Shown here piece by piece: positions 8,977 to 17,157 of a stretch of DNA of 64,000 nt (position 1 is its first letter; each line of letters starts with the position of its first letter). The position numbers and the translations under genes were made by a program. The DNA lies in the NCBI RefSeq assembly GCF_029023865.1, contig NZ_CP118969.1, positions 868,001 to 932,000 of the forward strand, given 5' to 3'. Under the pieces are notes generated by a model. That model ran no database searches, was not told the DNA's origin, and was given only the letters and a program-made list of their open reading frames with translations. This stretch comes from Lactococcus lactis. Its GTDB lineage: Bacteria > Bacillota > Bacilli > Lactobacillales > Streptococcaceae.

Positions 8977-9246
8977 ATGAATAAAACATTTGAAAAAGAA
9001 GAAATTTTAAATGAACTCTATAATCTTATATTAGACCGAAATATTCGTGACTGGGAACGCCAGTGTTTACTTCATACGAAAGTTCAATTAGAAAATCAAG
9101 GTCAACTTGCAGATGAGTTAGCAAAATTAGAAGTGACCTTAAGACCACTGGCATTACGCTATAATCTTACACCAAAGGTCGCTGAATTTTATCAAAAAAT
9201 TTCCAACAGCAAACTCTTTGGTCGAGGAGTTGGTGGCATTATATAA
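8977..9246 (+). CDS. bacteriocin immunity protein, EntA-immunity-like
   Basis: 89 residues, an all-helical soluble protein: acidic helix 1, RDWERQCLLHTKVQLENQ, then a long central helix and a short C-terminal segment ending LFGRGVGGII. Size and pattern fit the four-helix immunity proteins that protect against pediocin-like (class IIa) bacteriocins by acting on the mannose PTS receptor from inside. No bacteriocin, transporter or peptide pheromone gene lies beside it, so it is an orphan immunity gene, as is common in lactic acid bacteria. Start ATG 8977 follows GAGG. Confidence 0.65.
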   Translation: MNKTFEKEEILNELYNLILDRNIRDWERQCLLHTKVQLENQGQLADELAKLEVTLRPLALRYNLTPKVAEFYQKISNSKLFGRGVGGII

Positions 9247-9256
9247 GCCCTTAGTT

Positions 9257-9288
9257 CTCCTTATGCTTTAAAAGCATAAGGAGTTTTT
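9257..9288 (+). terminator. terminator of the immunity gene
   Basis: Perfect 12-bp stem CTCCTTATGCTT, loop TA, AAGCATAAGGAG, then five T. Confidence 0.88.
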
Positions 9289-9312
9289 AAAAAAGTATTT
9301 TAAAAAAAGTAA

Positions 9313-9332
9313 AATTCATTTTATAATGAATT
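9313..9332 (+). promoter_or_regulatory. perfect 20-bp palindrome over the -10 box of the alcohol dehydrogenase gene
   Basis: AATTCATTTTATAATGAATT is an exact dyad (8-bp arms, 4-base centre). The -10 hexamer TATAAT at 9322-9327 lies inside it, so a dimeric repressor bound here would block the promoter. Confidence 0.5.
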
Positions 9333-9357
9333 CAATAAAAGAAAAGGAAGTACAAAA

Positions 9358-10404
9358 ATGAAATCAGCTTATTTTGTCGAAAAAAATAAAATGGAAGTTA
9401 GAGAATTTCCCAAAGCGCAACTTGTAAAAGAAACAGATGCTATCATAAAAATTGTTCGTGCCTGCGTATGTGGTTCCGATTTATGGTGGTTCCGTGGGAT
9501 TTCTGAACGTCAACCTGGACCGGTAGGGCATGAAGCTATTGGTCTGATTGAAGAAGTAGGCACCGGAGTTAAAAACTTTAAAGTAGGAGATTTTGTCATT
9601 GTTCCCTTTACGCACGGTTGTGGACACTGTCCAATTTGTTTGGCTGGCTTTGAAGCCAATTGTCCAAATGCAAAAGACGGTGTGAATGGCGGCTATCAAG
9701 GAGAATTCTATCGGTCGATTAATGCTGATGGTGCACTTGTCAAAATCCCGGGCCAACCAAGTGATTATTCTGATGATCAGTTGGCTTCATTGACGACTTT
9801 AGCTGATGTCATGCCTACAGGTTTTCATGCAGCTAAAGCAGCAGATGTCCATGAAGGTGATACAGTGGTTGTCTTTGGTGATGGAGCGGTTGGACTTTGT
9901 GCAGTGATTTCAGCTAAACTTTTAGGAGCAAAACGGATTATTGCCATGAGTCGCCATGAAGACCGTGCAGCACTTGCGCGTGACTTTGGTGCAACAGATA
10001 TTATTGCTGAACGTGGTGAAGAAGCGATTCAAAAAATAATGTTCTTAACCAATGGTTATGGTGCAGATGCTGCCTTAGAATGTGTCGGAACAAAACAAGC
10101 AATTGAATCTGCTTTTCAAGCGGTAAGAGCAGGAGGGCGAGTAGGTCGTGTGGGAGTTCCTCATGATGTTGATTACAATGAATGGATTGATTCTCTTTTT
10201 TGGAAAAATATTCAACTTGGAGGTGGAGTAGCCTCTGTCGCACGCTGGGATAAGGAAATCTTACTTGAAGCAGTTTTAAGTGGGGAGATTAATCCAGGCC
10301 GTGTCTTTACAGCAGAATTTAGCTTAGATGAAATTCAAAAAGCATATGAAGCAATGGATCAACGTACAGCAATTAAATCTCTATTGAGAATTTCAGAGGG
10401 ATAA
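9358..10404 (+). CDS. zinc-dependent medium-chain alcohol dehydrogenase
   Basis: 348 residues of the MDR superfamily. Catalytic zinc ligands Cys38 (CGSD) and His58-Glu59 (GHEA); structural zinc cysteines at 88, 91, 94 and 102 (GCGHCPIC and NC). Rossmann motif GDGAVGL lies near residue 176. It oxidises or reduces alcohols, aldehydes or polyols with NAD(P); substrate unknown. Single gene between terminators, with a perfect palindrome over its -10 box that suggests a dedicated repressor coded elsewhere. Start ATG 9358 follows GAAAAGGAAG. Confidence 0.88.
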   Translation: MKSAYFVEKNKMEVREFPKAQLVKETDAIIKIVRACVCGSDLWWFRGISERQPGPVGHEAIGLIEEVGTGVKNFKVGDFVIVPFTHGCGHCPICLAGFEANCPNAKDGVNGGYQGEFYRSINADGALVKIPGQPSDYSDDQLASLTTLADVMPTGFHAAKAADVHEGDTVVVFGDGAVGLCAVISAKLLGAKRIIAMSRHEDRAALARDFGATDIIAERGEEAIQKIMFLTNGYGADAALECVGTKQAIESAFQAVRAGGRVGRVGVPHDVDYNEWIDSLFWKNIQLGGGVASVARWDKEILLEAVLSGEINPGRVFTAEFSLDEIQKAYEAMDQRTAIKSLLRISEG

Positions 10405-10426
10405 ATAAGAAAATAGTAAATAAATC

Positions 10427-10456
10427 AAAAGTCTACCAAAGTTGGTAGGCTTTTTT
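10427..10456 (+). terminator. terminator of the alcohol dehydrogenase gene
   Basis: AAAAGTCTACCAA, AG, TTGGTAGGCTTTTTT. Confidence 0.87.
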
Positions 10457-10529
10457 GTATTCTAAAAGTCTTGTTTTTAAATTAAGTTAAAATGATTACT
10501 TTATTTTTACCAAAGTTTCTAATTAGGCG

Positions 10530-10535
10530 TATAAT
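10530..10535 (+). promoter_or_regulatory. -10 element for the surface-protein operon
   Basis: TATAAT, 54 bases before the TTG start; no convincing -35. Confidence 0.45.
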
Positions 10536-10583
10536 GTTAAATAATCAGAAAACAAAAAACATTCACTAAAAGGAGGTTTTGCA

Positions 10584-13013
10584 TTGGAAAATCAGAAAAA
10601 GCACTTTCAGATGAAGTCATCAAGTAAATTTTGGTTACTTAGCACTGGAATTCTTTTAAGTTTGTTAGTGACTAGTCACCCTTTAGCAGTAAAGGCTGAT
10701 AAAAATTCGGCTGTTACCCCACCAAGTCAAACTGAAGCTGTCACCAATCCAACTGTAAATTCTTCTCTTGCCGCGTCTGATTCGACAACCGAAGGAAATA
10801 CAGAAAGTTTACAGGCAGAAATGCAAACTAAAGAGGCAAACTCACTAACTTCGCAGGCAAGCACAACCCTAAGCGCCAGTTCAGTTTCATCATCTTCAAC
10901 CAGTTCGGCTCAGGCTTCAAGTGTAGAAATAAGCTATAATTCGTTAGAAACTGCAAGTTCGACCAGTTCAGGCTCGGAAATAAATGCCTCAACTTCAAAA
11001 GCCCCAAGTGTTCCTCTTGATTCATCAAAAGCAAATGTCACAATTGCTTCAAGCCTATCGGCGAGCGGAACAATCATAAGTCCTGCTCTCACAAATGGTT
11101 CAATTGCCAGTCAAGCCGATGGTCAAGACCCTGCAATAAGCTCGATTTCTGCGACCGGTTCAGTCGCCAATGACATTACAGGACCAGCCACGCTAGATGA
11201 TGTCAATATTACAATCAAGGCTAACAACCTTGTGCCAAATAACTTTCTGACCCCAGACGGACTCCATTGGTCTGACAATACGCAGGTTATTCCAATCACA
11301 GGTCAGGTAACAGGTCAAATCAGTACTGAAAACTTTGGACAAACGGATGGCCCGACCATACCTGCGACCACTTATACTATGAATGCAGGAGATTCTGGAC
11401 GAATTACCAATGTCGGAACAACCCTAGCTGGAGCGACGCTTGATATGATTTATCAGGTCATCTCGACAGACGCGGCAAGTTGGCAAAACCCCTCAGAAAG
11501 TTCGACAGATTGTCCGATTGGCCTTGCTTTTACGGGTGAGCAAAATATCGCCAACTCTGACGGAAACTCGATTGTCGCCCTTTATTTTGGGGTAAACAAT
11601 GTCAAAATTAACTACCAAATCGTCGCACATAACACGAATTTTCAAGTGCCAGTCCTTGCTTCGTTTATCACGACCGATATTGATATGGCTCAAGGAGTCA
11701 AGACTAACCTTGCCAATCTCTTAACGGTCATTCCAAAGACAACTAACCTTGCGACAGATAGTTCTAGTATTATTTATGATACGACAAGCCCTGATACCGA
11801 CTTGAATGGTCAAGCTAGTCTACCTTATGGCGGTTATCTGGGTGTTGGTTTTCTGTCAAATTTTGACTATGATTTTTATAGTCCAGCACCAGTACGTAGT
11901 GGAGATTCTTATCAATATTCGCAAGGGGTTCGCTATGACCTCTTTGGTTCAGCGCTTCAAGCACATTTGACGACCCAAGTCAGAGATATTGTTTATCTTA
12001 ACTATTATGATGCGGACGAAAACAATCAGCTTATCGTTCCCCAACATCAATTTATCTGGTTTCCAAATGTTTCTTGGAATGTTCCAGCCAGTAAATTCCC
12101 ACATTATGCTTATGGACAAGAAAGTCAGCACAGAAATGGGAACACAATAATAGTTGGTGATTATTATCACATCCAAAGTACCGTAACTTATGATTATTAT
12201 GGTACGTACGGTATTTATCTAGGACAACAATCAATCACGGGGCTTTATAACAAGCCATATTCGGTCAATGTCCCTTATAACTTTGGTAATTACTACATCG
12301 AAGGAAGCACCACAGAGTCAGGACTTTATCCGAAAACTGATGAAACGTTAGATGTTTACTACAAATATGTTCCACCGATTGTTTATTACAACACGAGCAA
12401 TCCCTATGCGACGACTTATTATGCCAATGGTTATGAATATGTACCGAATTACATTGCGCCTGTGGTTTATTATGCACCTACTTATAATGAATATAATTCT
12501 GGTGGGGGATATGGTTATGACGGAGGTACTCCTTATTCTGGTGGGAATGGTTACTCATCAGGAGCTGGATATAGCTCTACAAGTGTAGCTTCAAGAGGAG
12601 GTTATTCTCTTTATGTTCCACAATCTGCTTATTACTCTAAAGAAGCTCAGCTTGTAGCAGAAGAAGGGGAAAGAGCAGAAAAAGCCGATGAGGGAGGTTT
12701 CAATTTAGGAGAAGAAACAAGAGATGCTGTTCTTGGCAAAGGCATGAGTGAGTTTAGTAAATGGGCTCTTTACGCTGAAGATGACACCGGATATGGAGTC
12801 ATTATAGATTATGGAATGCAAAAAGCCGAGGGAGAAGATACGGCTGATGCTCTCACTAAAACAGGAGCACACTTTGTATTGGGGGAGGCTGGAATGGCAG
12901 CCGGTATGGCTATACCAGTTCCGGGTTTGGATGTTGTAGCTGGGTTTGCATTCGGGTTTATTCTCAATACAGGATTTGACTTTTTATATGATAAATTAAG
13001 GAGGAAACGTTAA
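10584..13013 (+). CDS. large secreted protein: adhesin-like with MucBP-like repeat and glycine-zipper C-terminus
   Basis: 809 residues, TTG start with AGGAGG at 10571. Residues 1-39 are a signal peptide; KKHFQMKSSSKFWLLSTG looks like a degenerate KxYKxGKxW signal. Residues 40-200 are a Ser/Thr/Ala stalk of the type often glycosylated. Residues 200-520 form a beta-rich region. About 530-597 resembles a MucBP repeat (TYDYYGTYGIYLGQQ to VYYKYVP), then comes a Tyr/Gly-rich spacer to about 690. The last 110 residues are unlike a surface anchor: there is no LPXTG, but a polar helix region and then a Gly/Ala-rich hydrophobic stretch with GxxxG spacing (GEAGMAAGMAIPVPG, AGFAFGFILNTG) ending FLYDKLRRKR. 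Such segments are typical of C-termini of polymorphic, pore-forming toxins. Two small membrane-protein genes follow with no gap. The gene looks GC-richer than its neighbours, suggesting transfer. The toxin role is inference. Confidence 0.72.
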   Translation: MENQKKHFQMKSSSKFWLLSTGILLSLLVTSHPLAVKADKNSAVTPPSQTEAVTNPTVNSSLAASDSTTEGNTESLQAEMQTKEANSLTSQASTTLSASSVSSSSTSSAQASSVEISYNSLETASSTSSGSEINASTSKAPSVPLDSSKANVTIASSLSASGTIISPALTNGSIASQADGQDPAISSISATGSVANDITGPATLDDVNITIKANNLVPNNFLTPDGLHWSDNTQVIPITGQVTGQISTENFGQTDGPTIPATTYTMNAGDSGRITNVGTTLAGATLDMIYQVISTDAASWQNPSESSTDCPIGLAFTGEQNIANSDGNSIVALYFGVNNVKINYQIVAHNTNFQVPVLASFITTDIDMAQGVKTNLANLLTVIPKTTNLATDSSSIIYDTTSPDTDLNGQASLPYGGYLGVGFLSNFDYDFYSPAPVRSGDSYQYSQGVRYDLFGSALQAHLTTQVRDIVYLNYYDADENNQLIVPQHQFIWFPNVSWNVPASKFPHYAYGQESQHRNGNTIIVGDYYHIQSTVTYDYYGTYGIYLGQQSITGLYNKPYSVNVPYNFGNYYIEGSTTESGLYPKTDETLDVYYKYVPPIVYYNTSNPYATTYYANGYEYVPNYIAPVVYYAPTYNEYNSGGGYGYDGGTPYSGGNGYSSGAGYSSTSVASRGGYSLYVPQSAYYSKEAQLVAEEGERAEKADEGGFNLGEETRDAVLGKGMSEFSKWALYAEDDTGYGVIIDYGMQKAEGEDTADALTKTGAHFVLGEAGMAAGMAIPVPGLDVVAGFAFGFILNTGFDFLYDKLRRKR

Positions 13014-13014
13014 T

Positions 13015-13641
13015 ATGTCAAAAATAGTTAATAACATGACTCCTTTAGGATTTGTAGATAAAAGTAGAAAGAAACGATACTATATCAATCAGAATACAAA
13101 AGAAATTTATGTAGCCGAGGAACCTACTCAAAAATCAATAAGTATTATAATGTTTGCGATAATTGTTTTTCCTACTTTTCTTTCTTCTTGGGCTGAAAAG
13201 AGTTCTAGAAACTTTTTTATCCATACTAACTTTAAATATAATATTTTAATAATATTTTTGATTTTATTGGTCACACTATCAGTAATTGTATTAGAGATTT
13301 TCTTTTTTGAAAAATTGTACACTCATTATGTCAAACGAATAAATTATCAAAAAGAAGAGATTTCACTAGCTATGAAACAAGAAATACTTTCTACGGGAAT
13401 TAAGATGTGGTATTTTACAAGAGTTTTACTTTTTGTAGTTCCATTTATATTTTTGGGATTAGCCATCAGTTTTATTATGACCTCTCAGTTGACCATACTT
13501 GTTTTGACTGTCTGTTTTGCACTGTTAATTCTAATCCTTTTTCCAATTACAAAAAGAACTTTCCAGACAATTGGAATATTAAAAGGACTAGTACAATTAT
13601 CTAGGAATGTAAAGGATGTAAAGGATGAAAGAAGAGATTGA
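13015..13641 (+). CDS. membrane protein downstream of the surface protein, possible immunity
   Basis: 208 residues with a soluble start (GFVDKSRKKRYYINQNTKEIYV) and about four membrane helices in two pairs. The start ATG at 13015 is one base past the TAA of the surface-protein gene, and its ribosome site GGAGGA lies inside that gene, so translation is coupled. It is visibly more AT-rich than the gene before it. No named family recognised. Position and topology would fit a membrane immunity protein for a pore-forming C-terminus, or an accessory factor for surface display; neither is shown by sequence alone. Confidence 0.7.
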   Translation: MSKIVNNMTPLGFVDKSRKKRYYINQNTKEIYVAEEPTQKSISIIMFAIIVFPTFLSSWAEKSSRNFFIHTNFKYNILIIFLILLVTLSVIVLEIFFFEKLYTHYVKRINYQKEEISLAMKQEILSTGIKMWYFTRVLLFVVPFIFLGLAISFIMTSQLTILVLTVCFALLILILFPITKRTFQTIGILKGLVQLSRNVKDVKDERRD

Positions 13642-14077
13642 CGAAAATAAAGAAAAAGAAGTGATTCAAAAAGCATATAAATATAATATCTTTCTTGGAA
13701 TCTGGATTATCGCTGTATTCATCATTTTTTTGCTACAAATAACAAAAATTATTACAGACCAATATTTAACTTTAGGTTTTGGTTTAATTATTTTAATTTA
13801 TGCGATTGCTCTTCATACCCAAAATCATAAATTAAAAATAAAAAGTATTGCTTCGATTTTAGTATATGGCCTTAATATCTTGAGTGTTATTGGTGTTGTT
13901 TTGATTATTTTAGCAAATCAGGCGCATAATCTTTTGGAGTTAGCGGTAGGGGTCTTATTGGGATTGGTGACGCTTATCTTACAAGTTTCAGCTGCTATTT
14001 TTGCACTATTGTCAGCGAGAAAATTGCGAAAACTCTATCCTGATATTCTTGATAATAGAAGAAAGAATACAAATTAG
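13625..14077 (+). CDS. small four-helix membrane protein, end of surface-protein operon
   Basis: 150 residues, acidic N-terminus (MKEEIDENKEKEVIQKAYKYN), then four membrane helices to about residue 135 and a basic tail. It overlaps the previous gene by 17 bases, with AAGGATG acting as ribosome site and start region, so the three genes from 10584 form one operon. No domain recognised. No good terminator follows; the thyA promoter lies 60 bases downstream. Confidence 0.68.
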   Translation: MKEEIDENKEKEVIQKAYKYNIFLGIWIIAVFIIFLLQITKIITDQYLTLGFGLIILIYAIALHTQNHKLKIKSIASILVYGLNILSVIGVVLIILANQAHNLLELAVGVLLGLVTLILQVSAAIFALLSARKLRKLYPDILDNRRKNTN

Positions 14078-14115
14078 TATCTTATTTTTTACAAGTAAAT
14101 ATTTGATAAATGCTA

Positions 14116-14145
14116 TTGAATCAAAATAGCAGACTGTGTTATAAT
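14116..14145 (+). promoter_or_regulatory. promoter of thyA
   Basis: -35 TTGAAT (14116), 18-base spacer, and extended -10 TGTTATAAT ending 14145. Confidence 0.65.
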
Positions 14146-14172
14146 GAAAGGAATAAAAAGATAGGAAGATTC

Positions 14173-15012
14173 ATGACTTACGCAGACAAGATTTTTAAAC
14201 AAAATATCCAAAATATCCTTGATAACGGTGTTTTTTCAGAAAATGCACGTCCCAAGTATAAGGATGGTCAAACCGCAAATAGTAAGTATGTAACAGGCTC
14301 TTTCGTTACTTATGATTTGCAAAAAGGTGAGTTTCCAATTACCACTTTGCGTCCAATTCCAATTAAATCGGCAATTAAAGAATTGATGTGGATTTATCAA
14401 GATCAAACAAGTGAACTTGCTATTCTTGAAGAAAAATATGGAGTCAAATACTGGGGCGAATGGGGAATTGGCGACGGTACGATTGGACAACGCTATGGGG
14501 CAACAGTCAAAAAATATAATATTATTGGAAAATTATTGGATGGTTTAGCAAAAAATCCTTGGAATCGCCGTAATATCATTAATCTTTGGCAATATGAAGA
14601 TTTTGAGGAAACTGAAGGACTTTTGCCTTGTGCTTTCCAAACAATGTTTGATGTTCGCCGTGAACAAGATGGTCAGATTTACTTGGATGCGACTCTTATT
14701 CAACGTTCAAATGATATGCTTGTTGCGCATCATATCAATGCCATGCAATATGTTGCTTTACAAATGATGATTGCAAAACATTTTTCTTGGAAAGTTGGAA
14801 AATTTTTCTATTTCGTAAATAATTTGCATATTTATGATAATCAGTTTGAACAGGCAAATGAGTTAGTTAAGCGAACAGCTTCTGACAAGGAGCCCCGTTT
14901 GGTGCTTAATGTTCCTGACGGAACAAACTTTTTCGATATTAAACCAGAAGATTTTGAGCTTGTGGACTATGAACCGGTAAAACCTCAATTAAAATTTGTT
15001 TTGGCAATTTAG
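14173..15012 (+). CDS. thyA: thymidylate synthase
   Basis: 279 residues. Converts dUMP to dTMP with methylenetetrahydrofolate in the cytoplasm. The active-site cysteine is residue 153 in LLPCAFQT; the arginine loop [15 protein letters not shown] and the substrate-binding [17 protein letters not shown] and NNLHIYDNQ segments are intact. ATG 14173 follows ATAGGAAG; the frame upstream to 14110 lacks a ribosome site and lies over the promoter. Single gene with its own terminator. Confidence 0.96.
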   Translation: MTYADKIFKQNIQNILDNGVFSENARPKYKDGQTANSKYVTGSFVTYDLQKGEFPITTLRPIPIKSAIKELMWIYQDQTSELAILEEKYGVKYWGEWGIGDGTIGQRYGATVKKYNIIGKLLDGLAKNPWNRRNIINLWQYEDFEETEGLLPCAFQTMFDVRREQDGQIYLDATLIQRSNDMLVAHHINAMQYVALQMMIAKHFSWKVGKFFYFVNNLHIYDNQFEQANELVKRTASDKEPRLVLNVPDGTNFFDIKPEDFELVDYEPVKPQLKFVLAI

Positions 15013-15019
15013 ATTAACC

Positions 15020-15056
15020 AAAAAGTTACTGACAGAACACTGTCAGTAACTTTTTT
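15020..15056 (+). terminator. terminator of thyA built from the ACTGACAG motif
   Basis: AAAAAGTTACTGACAG, loop AACA, CTGTCAGTAACTTTTTT: a perfect 16-bp stem whose arms are two inverted copies of the dispersed octamer. Confidence 0.92.
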
Positions 15057-15075
15057 ATTGATAAAAATTTAAATA

Positions 15076-15125
15076 TTGTTCGTTGACGAACAAAAAAGAT
15101 TGTGTTATAATAATTCGTATGCGAA
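15076..15125 (+). promoter_or_regulatory. MarR promoter with two operator palindromes
   Basis: -35 TTGACG (15083-15088), 17-base spacer, -10 TATAAT (15106-15111). The 18-bp dyad TTGTTCGTTGACGAACAA (15076-15093) covers the -35, and a second dyad TTCGTATGCGAA (15114-15125) covers the start codon. Both share TTCG/CGAA half-sites, as expected for an autorepressing MarR dimer. Confidence 0.75.
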
Positions 15126-15565
15126 CTAAAAAAGAAGCAATTGGACGACTTTTAAAAGTTGCCAGCAATCAAATGTCACGAGAGTTTGATAATTTTGCAG
15201 CTCAGCTTGATTTGACGGGTCAGCAAATGTCAATATTAGATTTTCTTGGAAACCAGAGTGAAGAAGACTCAGGAAAAGAAATCAGTCAGACGATGATTGA
15301 ATTAGAATTTAATATCCGACGTTCTACAACAACGGAAATTTTGCAACGTATGGAAAAACGGCAGTTGATTAAGAGAAAAGCGAGCCCAACAGATGCTCGT
15401 CAAAAATCAGTTGAATTAACTGAAGAAGGTAAACAATATCTACCTGAAATTAGAACATATATCCAAGGTCATAATCAAAAAGCTTTGGCGGGTTTGTCAG
15501 CAGAGGAGATTGCTGCAGTTGAAAAATTTCTTAATAATTTTAGCATGCAGAAAGGAAAAGAATGA
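15119..15565 (+). CDS. MarR-family transcriptional repressor
   Basis: 148 residues of winged helix-turn-helix MarR type (QQMSILDFLGNQ, then RRSTTTEILQRMEKRQLIKRKASPTDARQKSVELTEEG wing). It probably represses its own operon, with the efflux gene whose start overlaps its stop (ATGA), and is released by a toxic ligand. ATG 15119 is preferred over upstream in-frame starts because the promoter -10 ends only seven bases upstream; the mRNA would thus be leaderless or nearly so, and no ribosome site is present. Two operators flank the -10 box. Confidence 0.86.
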   Translation: MRTKKEAIGRLLKVASNQMSREFDNFAAQLDLTGQQMSILDFLGNQSEEDSGKEISQTMIELEFNIRRSTTTEILQRMEKRQLIKRKASPTDARQKSVELTEEGKQYLPEIRTYIQGHNQKALAGLSAEEIAAVEKFLNNFSMQKGKE

Positions 15566-16935
15566 ACACAGAATTAGAAACAAATACAGCCAATCATAAA
15601 ATTAGCGCGAAAACGCGCTTTTCAATTGTCGCCGTGGCCCTTGTGGCTTTTATGGGGATATTAGCAGAAACAAGTTTGAATGTCACGTTTCCAACGCTTG
15701 AAAAGACCTTCGGACTTCCACTGAGTACGGTTCAGTGGGTAACGACCGCTTATTTATTAGTTGTTGCGATTGTTATGCCAACGAGTTCATATATTAGTCA
15801 ACGCTTTCAAAATAGGACTTTATTTTTTTCAGGACTAATCTTTTTTACCCTTGGAGATTTACTGAGTTTAATTTCTCCGAATTTTACTATTTTAATGGCG
15901 GGACGCTTAATTCAAGGAATCGGGACTGGTATTGCCATTCCATTGATGTTTAATCTTGTCTTAACTAAAATTCCGCGTGAGAGAGTAGGACTTTGGATGG
16001 GATTTGCTGGGATGATTTTGAGTATTGCCCCAGCACTTGGACCAACTTATGGTGGACTTTTAACAGGGACTTTAGGTTGGCGAATGATTTTTGCAATTAT
16101 TTTGATTATCCCAATCTGTCTCTTTCCTTTAGGAGCTTGGGCTATTGAGAAAAGTGAAAAAAAACGTCCAGGTAAATTTGATTTTATTGCTTTTATATTT
16201 TTGTCATTAGCAATGACCAGCGCTCTTTTAGCTTTAGATTCACTTTCAAGTGCTCATTTTTCATGGATCTGGTTAGTGGTCTTTATCTTGGGGTTGATTG
16301 CTTTTATTTGGCGTTCAAAAACAAGTACATTGAATTTTATTGATATCAATGTTTTTAAGAGCCCAACTTTTACTTTGTCTGTCCTAGTTTATTGTATTTT
16401 ACAATTTGTCAATTTGGGAATTAACTTTATCATTCCTAACTTCTTACAAGTTTCGTTAGGAGCTACAAGTACATTAGCAGGTTTTTCTTTATTGCCTGGT
16501 TCATTAATTGGTTCAGCAGCACAAGGTCCAATTGGTGCGCTCTATGACCGCAAAGGGGCCAAGAAGATTTTATATAGTGGAAATACTGTATTCTTTATCG
16601 CTCTTGTTTTATTAACGATTTTTACTAAGAATCTGACTTTACTGGGTGTAATGGGACTTTATGTTGTATTCACAATTGGTCGTTCTTCAAGTTTTGCAAC
16701 AACCATGACCAATAGTTTAGCTCAACTTCCTCATGATAAAGCTGCCTCTGGTAATGCTTGGTTTACTACAACTTCTCAATTTGCAGCGTCAGCAGGAACG
16801 GCTACAGCTAGTCTTATTGCAACAAAATCAAGTAATTTAACAACAGGAACTCAACATGTATTTATGTTTTTCCTTTGTCTTGCTTTGCTTAATTTTGTCT
16901 TCTATACTTTGATTTTGAACAAGAAGATAAAATAA
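15562..16935 (+). CDS. MFS drug efflux transporter, DHA2-type (14 helices)
   Basis: 457 residues with about 14 membrane segments. It carries DHA2 signatures: the early LNVTFPTLEKTF and VQWVTTAYLLVVAIVMP segment, a motif A-like loop, and the proline/glycine-rich GFAGMILSIAPALGPTYGG motif C typical of antiporters. It likely exports drugs or toxic organics by proton exchange. It overlaps the MarR stop by four bases, so the pair is translationally coupled and induced together. Confidence 0.88.
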   Translation: MNTELETNTANHKISAKTRFSIVAVALVAFMGILAETSLNVTFPTLEKTFGLPLSTVQWVTTAYLLVVAIVMPTSSYISQRFQNRTLFFSGLIFFTLGDLLSLISPNFTILMAGRLIQGIGTGIAIPLMFNLVLTKIPRERVGLWMGFAGMILSIAPALGPTYGGLLTGTLGWRMIFAIILIIPICLFPLGAWAIEKSEKKRPGKFDFIAFIFLSLAMTSALLALDSLSSAHFSWIWLVVFILGLIAFIWRSKTSTLNFIDINVFKSPTFTLSVLVYCILQFVNLGINFIIPNFLQVSLGATSTLAGFSLLPGSLIGSAAQGPIGALYDRKGAKKILYSGNTVFFIALVLLTIFTKNLTLLGVMGLYVVFTIGRSSSFATTMTNSLAQLPHDKAASGNAWFTTTSQFAASAGTATASLIATKSSNLTTGTQHVFMFFLCLALLNFVFYTLILNKKIK

Positions 16936-16943
16936 ATCTGATT

Positions 16944-16976
16944 AAAAAAGTTTCGTAATGATACGAAGCTTTTTTT
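16944..16976 (+). terminator. terminator of the MarR-efflux operon
   Basis: AAAAAAGTTTCGTA, ATGA, TACGAAGCTTTTTTT with one G-T pair. Confidence 0.85.
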
Positions 16977-17094
16977 ATAATTTAATATAGTATACTTAAA
17001 AAGCATAATTATTGATATAAAAAGCATTTCACGGCAGGTAAAAATATTTTATAATAAAATCATCGAAAAGATAAAGCAATGTGAAGCTTTTGAG

Positions 17095-17125
17095 TTGACA
17101 TGAAGTGAACTTCAAGGAATATAAT
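17095..17125 (+). promoter_or_regulatory. MerR-type promoter (19-bp spacer with central dyad)
   Basis: -35 TTGACA (17095-17100) and -10 TATAAT (17120-17125) are separated by 19 bases, two more than optimal. The spacer contains the exact dyad TGAAGTGAACTTCA (17101-17114). This geometry is the hallmark of promoters activated by MerR-family regulators that untwist DNA. Confidence 0.75.
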
Positions 17126-17157
17126 GAAAACAGAAGTTAAAAATGAATGGAGAAAAA

